From the NCBI GenBank assembly GCA_040878325.1, contig JBBDMM010000010.1, forward strand, positions 168,648 to 232,647: a stretch of DNA of 64,000 nt, in the 5' to 3' direction. This stretch comes from Acidimicrobiia bacterium (lineage in GTDB: Bacteria > Actinomycetota > Acidimicrobiia > Spongiisociales > UBA11373). Shown here piece by piece: positions 1 through 9,361 of the stretch. The notes beneath the pieces were generated by a model, which saw only the letters and a program-made list of their open reading frames with translations, did not search any database and was not told the origin of the DNA. Within the stretch, counting starts at the first letter, position 1; each line of letters opens with the position of its first letter. The translations under genes and the position numbers were made by a program.

Positions 1-60
1 ACCTCCGCCGCAGGCCGCGGCGACAAGGGTGAGGATGACCACCAGGCCCCTCTGGCGCAT
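1..60 (-). CDS. Partial lipoprotein, N-terminus only
   Basis: Reading leftward from an ATG at 60, twenty codons remain before the window edge: MRQRGLVVILTLVAAACGGG. This is a typical lipoprotein signal peptide, with a basic n-region, a hydrophobic core and a lipobox-like AAAC at residues 14-17, so the mature protein would be lipid-anchored outside the membrane. The body of the gene lies outside the window and its function cannot be judged. It follows sufU on the same strand after 37 bases, where many SUF operons have sufT; a lipoprotein there is not a SUF protein. Confidence 0.55.
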   Translation of the reverse strand, partial: MRQRGLVVILTLVAAACGGG

Positions 61-97
61 CAGGGAACGCTAGCGGGGAAGGCGTCGTGGTGGAGGT

Positions 98-544
98 TCA
101 CCCCACCCCGGCGAGCGCCTCCTGCAGGGTGGCCCAGGGGAGGTCGGCACACTTGATCCGCACCGGGAAACGGCGGACTCCGGCCAGTGCCTCGAGGTCG
201 CCGAGGACGGCACCGGGACGCTCCGGATCTACCCCGGAATCGCCGGGCTCGATGTCGAGGAGACGCTTGACCTGGTGAACCAGTTCGTCGATCTCCGTGG
301 TGGAAAGGCCGATCAACTTGTCGGCCATCATCGACCCGGACGCCTGGCTGATCGAGCATCCCCGGCCCCTCACCGCCACATCGGTCACTTTGCCGTCTTC
401 GATCCGCAGTTCGACGGTGACCTCGTCGCCGCAGAGTGGGTTCACACCCTCGGCCCGGGCGTCGGCTCCCTCGATGTGGCCGGCGTGTCGGGGCTTGCGG
501 TAGTGGTCGAGGATGACCTGCCGGTACAACTCGTCAAGCGACAC
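98..544 (-). CDS. sufU: SufU, Fe-S cluster assembly sulfur-transfer protein
   Basis: 148 residues, the usual SufU length. The family accepts persulfide sulfur from SufS through a zinc-bound cysteine for Fe-S cluster building in the cytoplasm. The three conserved cysteines are visible: Cys38 in NPLCGDE (with the neighbouring Asp40), Cys63 in GRGCSISQAS and Cys132 in IKCADLPW. The start is the GTG at 544: a GAGGAGG Shine-Dalgarno lies just upstream, and the family N-terminus SLDELYRQVILDHY begins there. The frame stays open further upstream but that part overlaps sufS and looks unlike SufU. The start overlaps the end of sufS by 11 bases, so the two are probably translationally coupled. Confidence 0.93.
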   Translation of the reverse strand: MSLDELYRQVILDHYRKPRHAGHIEGADARAEGVNPLCGDEVTVELRIEDGKVTDVAVRGRGCSISQASGSMMADKLIGLSTTEIDELVHQVKRLLDIEPGDSGVDPERPGAVLGDLEALAGVRRFPVRIKCADLPWATLQEALAGVG

Positions 545-1763
545 CGAAGATCCTCCTCGCCTCGTGCAGTGCCGCCACGAGGGCGTCGACCTCTTCGGGA
601 ATGTTGTAGACGTAAAAGGATGCCCGAGCGGTCGCCGGCACACCGAGCACTCGCATCAACGGCTTGGCGCAGTGGTGACCGGCCCGAATCGCCACCCCGG
701 CTTGATCGAGAATGGTGGCCAGGTCGTGGGGGTGGATGTCGGCGAGGGTGAACGACACCGCCGCCCCCCGCTTCTGGGGATCCATTGGCCCGTAAATCGT
801 CAGGTCGGGGATCTCCGAGAGTTTCTCCAACGCGTATGCGGTGATCTCGATCTCGTGGGCGCGCACCTCGTCCATCCCGACTTTGGATAGGTAGTCGACG
901 GCGGCACCGAACCCGATGGCCTGGGCGATCGGGGGGGTACCCGCCTCGAACTTGTGGGGCACTTCGGCCCAGGTGGATGCTTCGAAATCGACGTCGCGGA
1001 TCATCTCGCCGCCGCCCTCGGCGGGCTCCATCTCCTCGAGGCGCTCCATCCGTCCCCACATCGCCCCGACTCCGGTGGGGCCGAGCATCTTGTGGGCGCT
1101 GAAGGCCACGAAGTCCGCGCCCATCGCCTGAACATCGACGGCCGAATGCGGGATGAGCTGGGCGCCGTCGACGACGGTGAGGGCGCCGACGGCCTTGGCG
1201 GCGGCAACGGCCTCGGCGACCGGCCCGAACGAGCCGAGCACATTCGACATGCCCGAGATCGACACGATCTTTGCCCGCTCGTCGACCACTTCCCCGATGC
1301 GAGAGATGTCCACCATGAAGTCCTCGGTGAGCGGCAGGTAGACGAGTTCGGCTCCCGTGTGGCGGGTGATCAACTGCCAGGGCACGACGTTGGCGTGGTG
1401 CTCCATATGGGTGAGGACGATGCGATCGCCGGGCTTCAGGTGGTAGAGGCCCCAGCCGTACCCGATGTGGTTGATCGCAGACGTGGTGCTGCGGGTGAAC
1501 ACCACCTCGCGTTCGGTGGTGGCGTTGATGAAGCGGGCGATCTTGAGGCGGGCGCCCTCGTACAGGTCGGTCGCCTCCTCGGCGAGTTTGTAGGCCCCGC
1601 GGTGGACGTTGGCGTTGTGCTTCCGGTAGTAATCGTCGACCGCGTCGAGCACCTGCACCGGCTTCTGGGTGGTCGCGGCGCTGTCGAGGTAGACGAGCGG
1701 CTTGCCGTTCATCTCCCGCGAGAGGATGGGGAAGTCGCTGCGGAGGTGGGCGAGGTCGGTCAT
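534..1763 (-). CDS. sufS: SufS, group II cysteine desulfurase
   Basis: 409 residues. This PLP enzyme takes sulfur from L-cysteine, leaving alanine, and hands it to SufU. The PLP lysine is Lys225 in FSAHKMLGPTG, the conserved histidine motif is THMEHHAN near residue 120, and the catalytic Cys365 is in RAGHHCAKPL, the SufS (not IscS) arrangement. It overlaps sufU and lies 148 bases after sufC. A perfect 7-bp hairpin and a heptanucleotide repeat array fill that gap, so sufS expression may be partly uncoupled from sufC. No clear Shine-Dalgarno precedes the ATG. Confidence 0.95.
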   Translation of the reverse strand: MTDLAHLRSDFPILSREMNGKPLVYLDSAATTQKPVQVLDAVDDYYRKHNANVHRGAYKLAEEATDLYEGARLKIARFINATTEREVVFTRSTTSAINHIGYGWGLYHLKPGDRIVLTHMEHHANVVPWQLITRHTGAELVYLPLTEDFMVDISRIGEVVDERAKIVSISGMSNVLGSFGPVAEAVAAAKAVGALTVVDGAQLIPHSAVDVQAMGADFVAFSAHKMLGPTGVGAMWGRMERLEEMEPAEGGGEMIRDVDFEASTWAEVPHKFEAGTPPIAQAIGFGAAVDYLSKVGMDEVRAHEIEITAYALEKLSEIPDLTIYGPMDPQKRGAAVSFTLADIHPHDLATILDQAGVAIRAGHHCAKPLMRVLGVPATARASFYVYNIPEEVDALVAALHEARRIFGVA

Positions 1764-1766
1764 GGG

Positions 1767-1783
1767 GCCGCCCTACGGGCGGC
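1767..1783. terminator. GC hairpin just upstream of sufS
   Basis: Perfect inverted repeat GCCGCCC-TAC-GGGCGGC with a 3-base loop, ending 4 bases before the sufS ATG (minus strand). There is no T run, so it could be a weak terminator for sufC transcripts, an RNA-stability hairpin, or a structure affecting sufS translation. Confidence 0.4.
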
Positions 1784-1893
1784 GCGATGCGCGATGCGCA
1801 ATGCGCTACCGGCCCAACCTGTCTGAAAACCTCCGACGCGCCGCGCATTGCGCATTGCGCATTGCGAGTCGCGCATCGCGCATCGCGCATTGC
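1782..1893. repeat. Palindromic heptanucleotide array, GCAATGC type
   Basis: Between sufC and sufS. The left arm (1784-1804) holds three tandem 7-base units, GCGATGC twice and GCAATGC once. The right arm (1845-1893) holds seven units of GCATTGC, GCATCGC and one GAGTCGC, which are the reverse complements of the left units. The spacer of about 40 bases is not obviously repeated. The two arms could pair into a long hairpin. It shares its design with the arrays at 48736 and 49768. Confidence 0.85.
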
Positions 1894-1911
1894 TGGGCGC
1901 CGGTAGCGCCC

Positions 1912-2664
1912 TCACGCCTTCACCTCCCGGAACGCGTCGTACCCCTCTTCCTCGATCCGCTTGGCGAGGTCGGGGCCGCCGGTCTCCACCACCCGGCCGT
2001 CCACGAACACGTGAACCACGTCCGGGGTGATGTAGTCGAGCATCCGTTGGTAATGGGTGATGATGAGGAAGCCTCGCTCCGGTGAAGCCAGCTGGGTGAC
2101 ACCTTCGGCGACGATCTTCAGGGCGTCGATGTCGAGGCCCGAATCGGTCTCGTCCATGACCGCCAATTCGGGCTCGAGCACCGACATCTGCAGGATCTCG
2201 TTGCGCTTTCGCTCGCCTCCTGAGAAGCCCTCGTTGAGGTACCGGTCGGCGAATTCGACCTCCATACCCAATGCCTTCATGGTGTCTGCCACCTTCAGCC
2301 GCAGTTCGAGCACCGTGTATTCCGTGCCGGTGCGGTTGCTGAGGGCACTGCGCAAGAAGTTGACCACCGAGACGCCCGGGATCTCCTCGGGATACTGAAA
2401 GGCGAGGAACATTCCGGCCCGGCCCCGCTGGTCGGGGGTCCATGCGGAAATGTCCTCTCCCTTGAAGAGGATTCGCCCCCCGGTCACCTTGTAGCCGGGG
2501 TGGCCCATCAGGACATTGCCGAGCGTGGACTTCCCCGAGCCATTCGGGCCCATCAACGCGTGGATCTCGCCCCTCTCGACGACCACCGATACCCCCTTGA
2601 GGATCTCGGTCCCCTCGGCAGAGGCGCGCAGGTCTTCGATGACGAGCAACGGGGGGGAGGACAT
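1912..2664 (-). CDS. sufC: SufC, SUF system ATPase
   Basis: 250 residues, normal for SufC, the ABC-type ATPase that drives the SufBCD scaffold. Walker A GPNGSGKST is at residues 39-47, the signature region reads GFSGGERKRNEI (SufC-type) and Walker B reads LAVMDETDSGLD. The start is the ATG at 2664. A TANNNT box (TACCCT) lies 6 bases upstream and there is no Shine-Dalgarno, so a leaderless transcript is likely. The sufB and sufD genes that normally sit upstream of sufC in actinobacteria are absent here; the next gene upstream is an unrelated oxidoreductase. Confidence 0.95.
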   Translation of the reverse strand: MSSPPLLVIEDLRASAEGTEILKGVSVVVERGEIHALMGPNGSGKSTLGNVLMGHPGYKVTGGRILFKGEDISAWTPDQRGRAGMFLAFQYPEEIPGVSVVNFLRSALSNRTGTEYTVLELRLKVADTMKALGMEVEFADRYLNEGFSGGERKRNEILQMSVLEPELAVMDETDSGLDIDALKIVAEGVTQLASPERGFLIITHYQRMLDYITPDVVHVFVDGRVVETGGPDLAKRIEEEGYDAFREVKA

Positions 2665-2670
2665 CGTCAC

Positions 2671-2676
2671 AGGGTA
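2671..2676 (-). promoter_or_regulatory. Putative leaderless -10 box for sufC
   Basis: TACCCT on the minus strand, separated from the sufC ATG by 6 bases. It fits the TANNNT-N6-9-start pattern seen at several other genes here. No convincing -35 was found. Confidence 0.4.
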
Positions 2677-2699
2677 AAGGCGGATCGCCAGGTATCGAA

Positions 2700-2770
2700 A
2701 AGATTCAAGATTCAAGAATCAAGAATCAAGAACAAGCCCGCTGGCTCTTGGCTCTTGACTCTTGGTTCCT
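2700..2770. repeat. Palindromic heptanucleotide array, CAAGAGC type
   Basis: Left arm of tandem AAGATTC and AAGAATC units (2700-2727), a short spacer, then a right arm of GGCTCTT and GACTCTT units (2743-2763). The common core CAAGA faces TCTTG, so the arms can pair five bases in every seven. It fills most of the gap between the oxidoreductase and sufC. The same family recurs at 25783 and 44611. Confidence 0.85.
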
Positions 2771-2772
2771 TC

Positions 2773-3708
2773 TCAGCCCCGCAGAGCGGCGAAGAGCTCT
2801 TCGAGCACCTCGTGGTCGAAGGGGCCGAGATGTTGGACGTAGAAGCGGTCCACCCCGGCTTCCTCCAGTGCGTGGACCTCCTCGCGTACCTGGTCGGCGG
2901 TTCCCATCGGGATGTTGCGCTCCTTCATCAGCTTCTCGAGCGTCTCGGCGTCTCGTCCCATCGGGTCGGCCTCGGCGATCCGGGCGAGAACCCGTTGGAA
3001 CCCCGCCTCGTCCATTCCGGCAGCCACCGAGGTCATGACGCTGATCCGCAGCGCGTCGGGGTCTCGTGCCGCCTTCTCGGCGGCGGCCCGGGCACGCCCG
3101 ATCCGCAGCTTGATCGCCTCGATCGGTCGATGGCCAAAGTTGTACTCGTCGGCATAGGTTCCGGCGAGGCGGGGGGTGCGCTTCTCTCCGCTGCCGCCGA
3201 CGATCAGGGGAATCGTCCCGGTAGGACGGGGGTGCACCTCGGTGCCGTCGAACCGGTAATGCTTGCCCTCGAACGGCCCCGCCTTCCGGCCGAAGGCGTG
3301 CCACAGGTAACCGAGGGCCTCCTCCATCATTTCGAAGCGGACTCCGAGGTCGGGGAAGTCGAGCCCGTAGGTGGCGTGCTCGTCCTCCATCCATCCGGTT
3401 CCGACACCCAGCGAGAGCCGCCCGCCGCTCATCTCGTCGATCGTGGTCGCCGCTTTCGCCAGCACCGCCGGGTGGCGGAATGTGATCGGTGAGACGAGCA
3501 CGATCAACTCGACCCGGCTCGTCTCGCGGGCGAGCCCTCCGAGAGTGGCGAATGCCTCGGTGGCGGGCGCAGCGGTGTTGCGCGGGAACAAGAAGTGGTC
3601 GGAGCGGGCGAACCCTTCCAAGCCGGCCTCGTCGGCGAACTTCGCCGCGCCCAGCAGGTCGGCGTAGCTCATACCGAGATGGGGTTCTGTCATCAACACG
3701 AACTGCAT
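2773..3708 (-). CDS. LLM-class F420-dependent oxidoreductase
   Basis: About 311 residues with the luciferase-like TIM-barrel pattern: FARSDHFLFPRN near residue 40, the block GGRLSLGVGTGWMEDE, and IPLIVGGSGEKRTPRLAG in the second half. Family members reduce or oxidise substrates using coenzyme F420; the substrate here cannot be named. Genes for F420 side-chain synthesis (cofD, cofE) occur later in the window, which fits an F420 rather than FMN enzyme. The start MQFVLMTEPH at 3708 is preferred to an ATG ten codons upstream because AAGGGAAA lies at good spacing. It is divergent from the acyl-CoA dehydrogenase. Confidence 0.88.
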   Translation of the reverse strand: MQFVLMTEPHLGMSYADLLGAAKFADEAGLEGFARSDHFLFPRNTAAPATEAFATLGGLARETSRVELIVLVSPITFRHPAVLAKAATTIDEMSGGRLSLGVGTGWMEDEHATYGLDFPDLGVRFEMMEEALGYLWHAFGRKAGPFEGKHYRFDGTEVHPRPTGTIPLIVGGSGEKRTPRLAGTYADEYNFGHRPIEAIKLRIGRARAAAEKAARDPDALRISVMTSVAAGMDEAGFQRVLARIAEADPMGRDAETLEKLMKERNIPMGTADQVREEVHALEEAGVDRFYVQHLGPFDHEVLEELFAALRG

Positions 3709-3824
3709 TGGCGTTTCCCTTCGGTCGCTCTCCGACACTACCTGCGACCAAAGCCCCTACCGCCGATACGCCCGGCGGTCCTTACTACCCTTCACCAACC
3801 CAACGGACTCGGGAGGTCCGCCCG

Positions 3825-4964
3825 ATGAACTTCGCCGTCAGCGAAGAGCAGGAGATGCTGCGAGACACCGCCCGGCGGTTCCTCGAAGCCAAGTCGCCGT
3901 CAGAGGTCGTTCGCCGTCTGATGGAGACCGAAGAGGGCTTCGACGCCGCCCTGTGGGCCGAGATCGCATCTCAGGGTTGGCAGGCGATGGCGATTCCCGA
4001 GGAGTACGGCGGCGCCGGCTTCACCTTCATGGAACAGGCGATCCTCATGGAAGAGATGGGCCGAGCATTGTTCCCGTCGCCGTTCCTGTCGACGGTGGTC
4101 CTTGGCGCCGACCTCATCCTCACCGCCGGCACGGAGGAGCAGAAGCAGGCGCTCGTGCCCGGTATCGCCGCCGGGGAACGAACCGTTGCCATCGCCCAGG
4201 TCGAAGCCAACGGGTCGTGGGGTGCGGACGGCATAACGATGGTGGCCAAACGGGACGGTTCCGAGCTCATCCTCGACGGAACCAAGTCCTTCGTGGTCGA
4301 TGGTCATACTGCCGACACCATCATCGTCGTGGTGCGCACCGACGACACCACCGGCGGCGAGCAGGGGATCAGCCTCGTAGTCGTCGATGCCGGGGCGGGG
4401 GGAATCACCCGGCGGCGCCTCGAGACGATGGACATGACCCGCAAGCAGGCCGAGATCACGTTCAGCAACGTGCGGGTGCCGGCGAGGGCGGTTCTCGGCA
4501 CCGAGGGGGCGGGGTGGGGAGCCCTCCAGGACACTCTGAACAGGGCGATCGTGGCCCTCGCCTTCGAGCAGGTGGGCGGGGCGCAGAAGTGCCTCGAGAT
4601 GTCGGTGCAGTACGCCAAGGACCGGGTGCAGTTCGGTCGTCCCATCGGATCGTTTCAGGCGATCAAGCACAAGTGCGCCGACATGCTGGTCGACGTCGAG
4701 TCGGCCAAATCGGCCGCGTACTACGCCGGGTGGGCGGTCACTGCCGACGATGCCGAGGCGAAGATCGTCGGTCCGCTGGCGAAGTCGTATTGCTCGGAGG
4801 CGTACTTCCACTGTGCCTCGGAGAACATCCAGATCCACGGCGGGATCGGCTTCACCTGGGAGCACGACGCCCATCTCTACTTCAAGCGGGCCAAGACCGA
4901 CGAGTTGCTGTTTGGAAGCCCCGCCTTCCACCGGTTGGTGCTGGCGGACCGGTTGGGTATCTAA
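3825..4964 (+). CDS. Acyl-CoA dehydrogenase
   Basis: 379 residues, full length for the family. It is an FAD enzyme making trans-2-enoyl-CoA from acyl-CoA. The N-terminal helical domain begins MNFAVSEEQEMLRDTARRFL. The C-terminal domain carries YAKDRVQFGRPIGSFQAIKH and the end motif NIQIHGGIGFTWEHDAHLY. Substrate class is unknown; overall it resembles FadE-type actinobacterial paralogues used for fatty acid, steroid or branched substrates. A strong GGGAGG is about 8 bases before the ATG. The gene ends at a perfect hairpin shared with the convergent thioredoxin gene. Confidence 0.92.
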   Translation: MNFAVSEEQEMLRDTARRFLEAKSPSEVVRRLMETEEGFDAALWAEIASQGWQAMAIPEEYGGAGFTFMEQAILMEEMGRALFPSPFLSTVVLGADLILTAGTEEQKQALVPGIAAGERTVAIAQVEANGSWGADGITMVAKRDGSELILDGTKSFVVDGHTADTIIVVVRTDDTTGGEQGISLVVVDAGAGGITRRRLETMDMTRKQAEITFSNVRVPARAVLGTEGAGWGALQDTLNRAIVALAFEQVGGAQKCLEMSVQYAKDRVQFGRPIGSFQAIKHKCADMLVDVESAKSAAYYAGWAVTADDAEAKIVGPLAKSYCSEAYFHCASENIQIHGGIGFTWEHDAHLYFKRAKTDELLFGSPAFHRLVLADRLGI

Positions 4965-4994
4965 ACGGGTGAGCGAATAGGTCGCTCACCCGTT
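4964..4994. terminator. Bidirectional terminator-like hairpin
   Basis: Perfect 12-bp inverted repeat AACGGGTGAGCG / CGCTCACCCGTT with a 7-base loop, lying between two convergent genes and overlapping the last base of the acyl-CoA dehydrogenase gene and the stop codon of the thioredoxin gene. No long T run follows, which is common in high-GC actinobacteria. Confidence 0.75.
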
Positions 4995-5616
4995 AGCCAT
5001 CGAGCAACGACTCGGCGATCTGGGTGATCGCGTCGGCCGGCAACTCGCCGGTTAGACGGCTGGCCACAGTGCCGTCAGCATTCACGAAGACCCAGTAGGG
5101 GAATGCGTTGAGCCCGAACACGTCGCCGACCGAGTAGTCGCTGTCGTCAAGGATTACCGGGGCGGTCCAGCCCTCCGAGGCGAGCCACTCGGACGGCGGG
5201 AAGTTGGGGCGGCTTTCGGCGGTGCTGGTCGCAACCGAGTAGAGGTCGACCCCATCGGGCTTGAGGCCCGCGTCGACCCACGCCTGCACAACAGGGACCT
5301 CGGCCTGGCAGTGCGAGCACCAATGCGCCAGGAAGATGATGATCTTCGGTCGGCCGTCGCTGGTTATCGAGACAGACTGGCCATCGAAGTCGGCGCCCTC
5401 GACCGTCGGGGCGGGCATGCCGGCGGCAGGATCCGTGGCTGAGTCGTCGAACCGCGGCAGGGCGGCGCCGGTGATCGTCGGCTCCCCGAACTCAGCTGCC
5501 CCCGACCCTCCCGAGTCGAAGGTCAGCACCACGACGGTGATCAGGACGATGGCCACCAGCCCGCCGAGGACTGGCAGCCAGGGAAAAGGGCGCGCGGCAA
5601 TGCTGCGGTTGGTCAT
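4993..5616 (-). CDS. Membrane-anchored thioredoxin-like protein (TlpA/ResA type)
   Basis: 207 residues. A single membrane segment (about residues 14-33) is followed by an extracytoplasmic thioredoxin fold with the redox motif HWCSHC and the cis-proline region NAFPYWVFVN. It probably exchanges disulfides with exported proteins or cytochrome precursors. The start is the ATG at 5616 with GAGGAGGAT directly upstream; the open frame upstream overlaps dsbB and is not protein-like. The ATG overlaps the dsbB stop by four bases (ATGA), so the two form a coupled pair: DsbB as oxidase and this protein as its likely partner. Confidence 0.88.
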   Translation of the reverse strand: MTNRSIAARPFPWLPVLGGLVAIVLITVVVLTFDSGGSGAAEFGEPTITGAALPRFDDSATDPAAGMPAPTVEGADFDGQSVSITSDGRPKIIIFLAHWCSHCQAEVPVVQAWVDAGLKPDGVDLYSVATSTAESRPNFPPSEWLASEGWTAPVILDDSDYSVGDVFGLNAFPYWVFVNADGTVASRLTGELPADAITQIAESLLDG

Positions 5617-6233
5617 GAATCCTCCTCGGAATCGGAAACTTCGTCGATCGACGATCGGCGCGCCCGGGCCGAAGGACCATCGAGGGCCAACGCCGTGACG
5701 ATCGAGGCGAACGCCACCAGCGCCATGAAGGGGATCGACACGAAGTCGAACTTCCACACGTAGGCCGCGCTGCATGGCGCGAAAAGGTCGCATGTGCCTC
5801 GGGCCAGGCTGGGGAAGTGCTGGATCATGTAGTGGTAAGCCGAGATCACCCCACCGGCCGCGGCGACGGGTATCGCGTAGATCCGGATGGCGCGGTCTCG
5901 GCGAAACGCGGCGATGCCGAGAATGATCGCCAGGGGATACATGGCGATCCGCTGGTACCAGCAGTATTCACAGGGCGTGAAACCGGCGACCTCGGAGTAG
6001 TAGAGGCTCCCCAGAGTGGCGACGACGGCCATGAACCAGGCGAGCCACAGACCGTACCCCTGTACCGAGTCCGCGAGGCGCTGCAACGCTCGGGATGCGC
6101 CGGCGGACACTCGGGCCACCACCCACAGGCCGGCGATGCCGAGGACGAGGAGACTGAGTGCAATCGCCCCGACGGCGAGAAACGTGGAAACGGTGTTGAC
6201 GGACAGGTGGATACCTCGAGAGGTGGGCACCAC
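5613..6233 (-). CDS. dsbB: DsbB-like disulfide bond formation protein
   Basis: 206 residues with four hydrophobic segments. The first redox pair is in PCEYCWYQR, the hallmark of DsbB/BdbC. The second pair (TCDLFAPC) sits in the second outside loop. The family oxidises a thioredoxin-like partner and passes electrons to quinone. The highly charged C-terminal tail is unusual but short. The exact start is uncertain: the ATG at 6233 is followed by a GTG at 6230, and a TAACCT box lies just upstream. Confidence 0.87.
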   Translation of the reverse strand: MVPTSRGIHLSVNTVSTFLAVGAIALSLLVLGIAGLWVVARVSAGASRALQRLADSVQGYGLWLAWFMAVVATLGSLYYSEVAGFTPCEYCWYQRIAMYPLAIILGIAAFRRDRAIRIYAIPVAAAGGVISAYHYMIQHFPSLARGTCDLFAPCSAAYVWKFDFVSIPFMALVAFASIVTALALDGPSARARRSSIDEVSDSEEDS

Positions 6234-6336
6234 CGAGGTTAACGGCTCCCCGCGTGCTGCCCGTGGGGCCGGTGGCGGTTCCGGCCGGAGCTTTCTGGCA
6301 CGTTACGCCCCAACTCCTCCCCAAGTCATGGCTGTC

Positions 6337-6357
6337 CCAATCGCCAATCGCCAGCTG
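6337..6357. repeat. Short heptanucleotide repeat, CCAATCG type
   Basis: Two perfect tandem CCAATCG units and a degenerate third (CCAGCTG) in the divergent gap between dsbB and the next gene. The unit resembles GCGATTG of the array at 48736 (reverse complement CAATCGC). Confidence 0.5.
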
Positions 6358-6376
6358 AGAGAAGCGAGGCCCTGGG

Positions 6377-6382
6377 TACCAT
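6377..6382 (+). promoter_or_regulatory. Putative leaderless -10 box
   Basis: TACCAT placed 6 bases before the ATG at 6389; no Shine-Dalgarno is present there. It probably drives the chain of four overlapping genes from 6389 to 8974. Confidence 0.4.
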
Positions 6383-6388
6383 TCCCTC

Positions 6389-6799
6389 ATGGGTGCAGTT
6401 GCAGTTGGAGCCCTCCTCGCCGCGGCCCTGGTCGCGATCATCGCCCTCATGGTGTGGCAGGCCGCCAGACGGAGCGGCGCCGACGACCCGGCGGAGTATC
6501 TGGTGCCCGAGGCGGCACGATTCGTATACGAGCGGCTGTCGGACCGGGCAATGGAGTCGCTCGATCTCGACGACGTGAACCTTCTGCTCGAGTGGCAGGT
6601 CCACTTTCACCAGGTGGTCGCGCCGCGCGAGGGCAAGGAGCGCCCGATCGTCGGTAGCGGCGATTCGATCGAGTACTTGATGGAGCGGTCCGCAGAGTCG
6701 GGTCGATCGTTCGATGTCCTCGACATCGCAGAGGTGATCGCGGCCGACACCGAGTATCTGGTGTCGATCGGAGCGGTGGGTGAGGCGGTGAACCAATGA
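6389..6799 (+). CDS. Small membrane-anchored protein of unknown function
   Basis: 136 residues: one N-terminal membrane segment (about 4-23) and a soluble acidic domain facing, by the positive-inside rule, the cytoplasm. No family recognised. It is the first gene of a tightly coupled set (ATGA overlap with the zinc-ribbon gene, which overlaps the mutase gene in turn), so a role tied to the mutase or to its chaperoning is possible but unproved. Confidence 0.75.
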   Translation: MGAVAVGALLAAALVAIIALMVWQAARRSGADDPAEYLVPEAARFVYERLSDRAMESLDLDDVNLLLEWQVHFHQVVAPREGKERPIVGSGDSIEYLMERSAESGRSFDVLDIAEVIAADTEYLVSIGAVGEAVNQ

Positions 6800-7073
6800 T
6801 CGTTCGGTGTGGGAGGTGCGGGTCGCAGTTCGATGTCCCCGGCGTGGGCCGCCATGTGTGCCCGACGTGCGGCACCCCGAACGACGTCCGCGCCACGACC
6901 GGAGCCAACGGGTTGCAAACGCCCCCGCCACCACCGCCTGCTCCGGACCGCCCCTCCCCCCGGGTGATCTGTCCCGGCTGCGGCTACAAGTTCATCGTCG
7001 GATCGGTCGAGGTGGCACCCTGCCCCAACTGTGGCGAGGCGGTTACCGTTTCGTCGGACGAAGGTGAGGAAGA

Positions 7074-7077
<4 letters not shown>
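6796..7077 (+). CDS. Double zinc-ribbon protein
   Basis: 93 residues with four Cys pairs: RCGRCG and CPTCG in the first half, CPGCG and CPNCG in the second, joined by a proline-rich linker (about residues 42-54). Two zinc ribbons of this kind usually mediate protein or nucleic-acid contact; no specific function can be assigned. It overlaps the genes on both sides by four bases (ATGA upstream, GTGA downstream). Confidence 0.8.
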
Positions 7078-8707
<1,630 letters not shown>

Positions 8708-8711
<4 letters not shown>

Positions 8712-8974
8712 GGGCCAGTCGCGAGTCGCCAGTCTCCAGTCCCCAGTCATACGCCTCCGGTCCCGACTTCCTCGCCAATGCGGCTCTCGAGTTGCCGACC
8801 GGGAAGACTTCGCGGGACGACCTTCGGAACCGCCTCGCCGTGGCTGTGGTGTCGACCGCGCTCACTTTCTCTCCGTCGACGGTCCCGTTCCGCCGCCTCG
8901 ACCCGGCGCCGCCACCGGCGGCGGTGCTGCCGGTGGGCGACCCGACGCCGGGCATCGGGTCGTGTCGTGGCTAG
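8708..8974 (+). CDS. Possible 88-residue protein of unknown function
   Basis: The frame opens with an ATG overlapping the mutase stop (ATGA) and ends in a TAG that overlaps the next gene's GTG start. Codon third positions are mostly G or C over its last 70 codons, which supports real translation. However, the first 14 codons are made of a heptanucleotide repeat array. The sequence has a proline-rich end and no recognisable domain. It may be a real small protein whose N-terminus was replaced by repeat DNA, or only an open frame. Confidence 0.35.
8715..8749. repeat. Heptanucleotide array, CCAGTCN type
   Basis: Five tandem units with core CCAGTC (CCAGTCG, CGAGTCG, CCAGTCT, CCAGTCC, CCAGTCA). 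Only one orientation is clear. The unit is close to the CCCCAGT heptamers described as short tandemly repeated repetitive sequences in cyanobacteria, though relation by descent is not implied. Confidence 0.75.
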
Positions 8975-9359
8975 GGCGGCTTCGATGGCGCTCGTCGGAC
9001 TATTGACGATCGCGGTCGCCTGCGGCGACGACGCCGGTGGTGAGCCGATCGAAGAGCGCATTCCCCGTTCGGTTCCCGACGGGTTCCCCCTACCGGCTGC
9101 TGGGGTGATCTCCGACGCGGTGATCGATGCCGAGAACCACCGCACCGAGTTCACGGTCACGGTGGAGTCGGATTCGCTATCCCTGATCCAGTTCTTCACG
9201 ATCGAGTTGGTGAGCCAGGGCTACGTGATCGATGGGGCAGCCCGCGTCGACGACTCCACATGGGAGATCGAATTCAGCCAGGGAGACCTTCTCGGAACGA
9301 TCCTTATCACCGACGGAGACGGCCTCTCCCGGGCCGTCGTGACCATGAATGTGAGTTGA
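8967..9359 (+). CDS. Small lipoprotein of unknown function
   Basis: 130 residues from a GTG at 8967 (ATG at 8985 is the alternative; the GTG gives the arginine-containing n-region expected of a signal peptide). The lipobox is IAVAC followed by GDDAGG. The mature domain of about 105 residues contains two related stretches, EFTVTVESDSLSLIQFF and WEIEFSQGDLLGTILI, suggesting a small beta-rich fold. No named family recognised. It sits in the same-strand series after the mutase. Confidence 0.75.
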   Translation: MARAASMALVGLLTIAVACGDDAGGEPIEERIPRSVPDGFPLPAAGVISDAVIDAENHRTEFTVTVESDSLSLIQFFTIELVSQGYVIDGAARVDDSTWEIEFSQGDLLGTILITDGDGLSRAVVTMNVS

Positions 9360-9361
9360 TC

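Noticed and set aside
1782..1893. Heptamer arrays considered as CRISPR
   Set aside because: Units are 7 bases with no unique spacers of regular length between repeats; no cas genes in the window.
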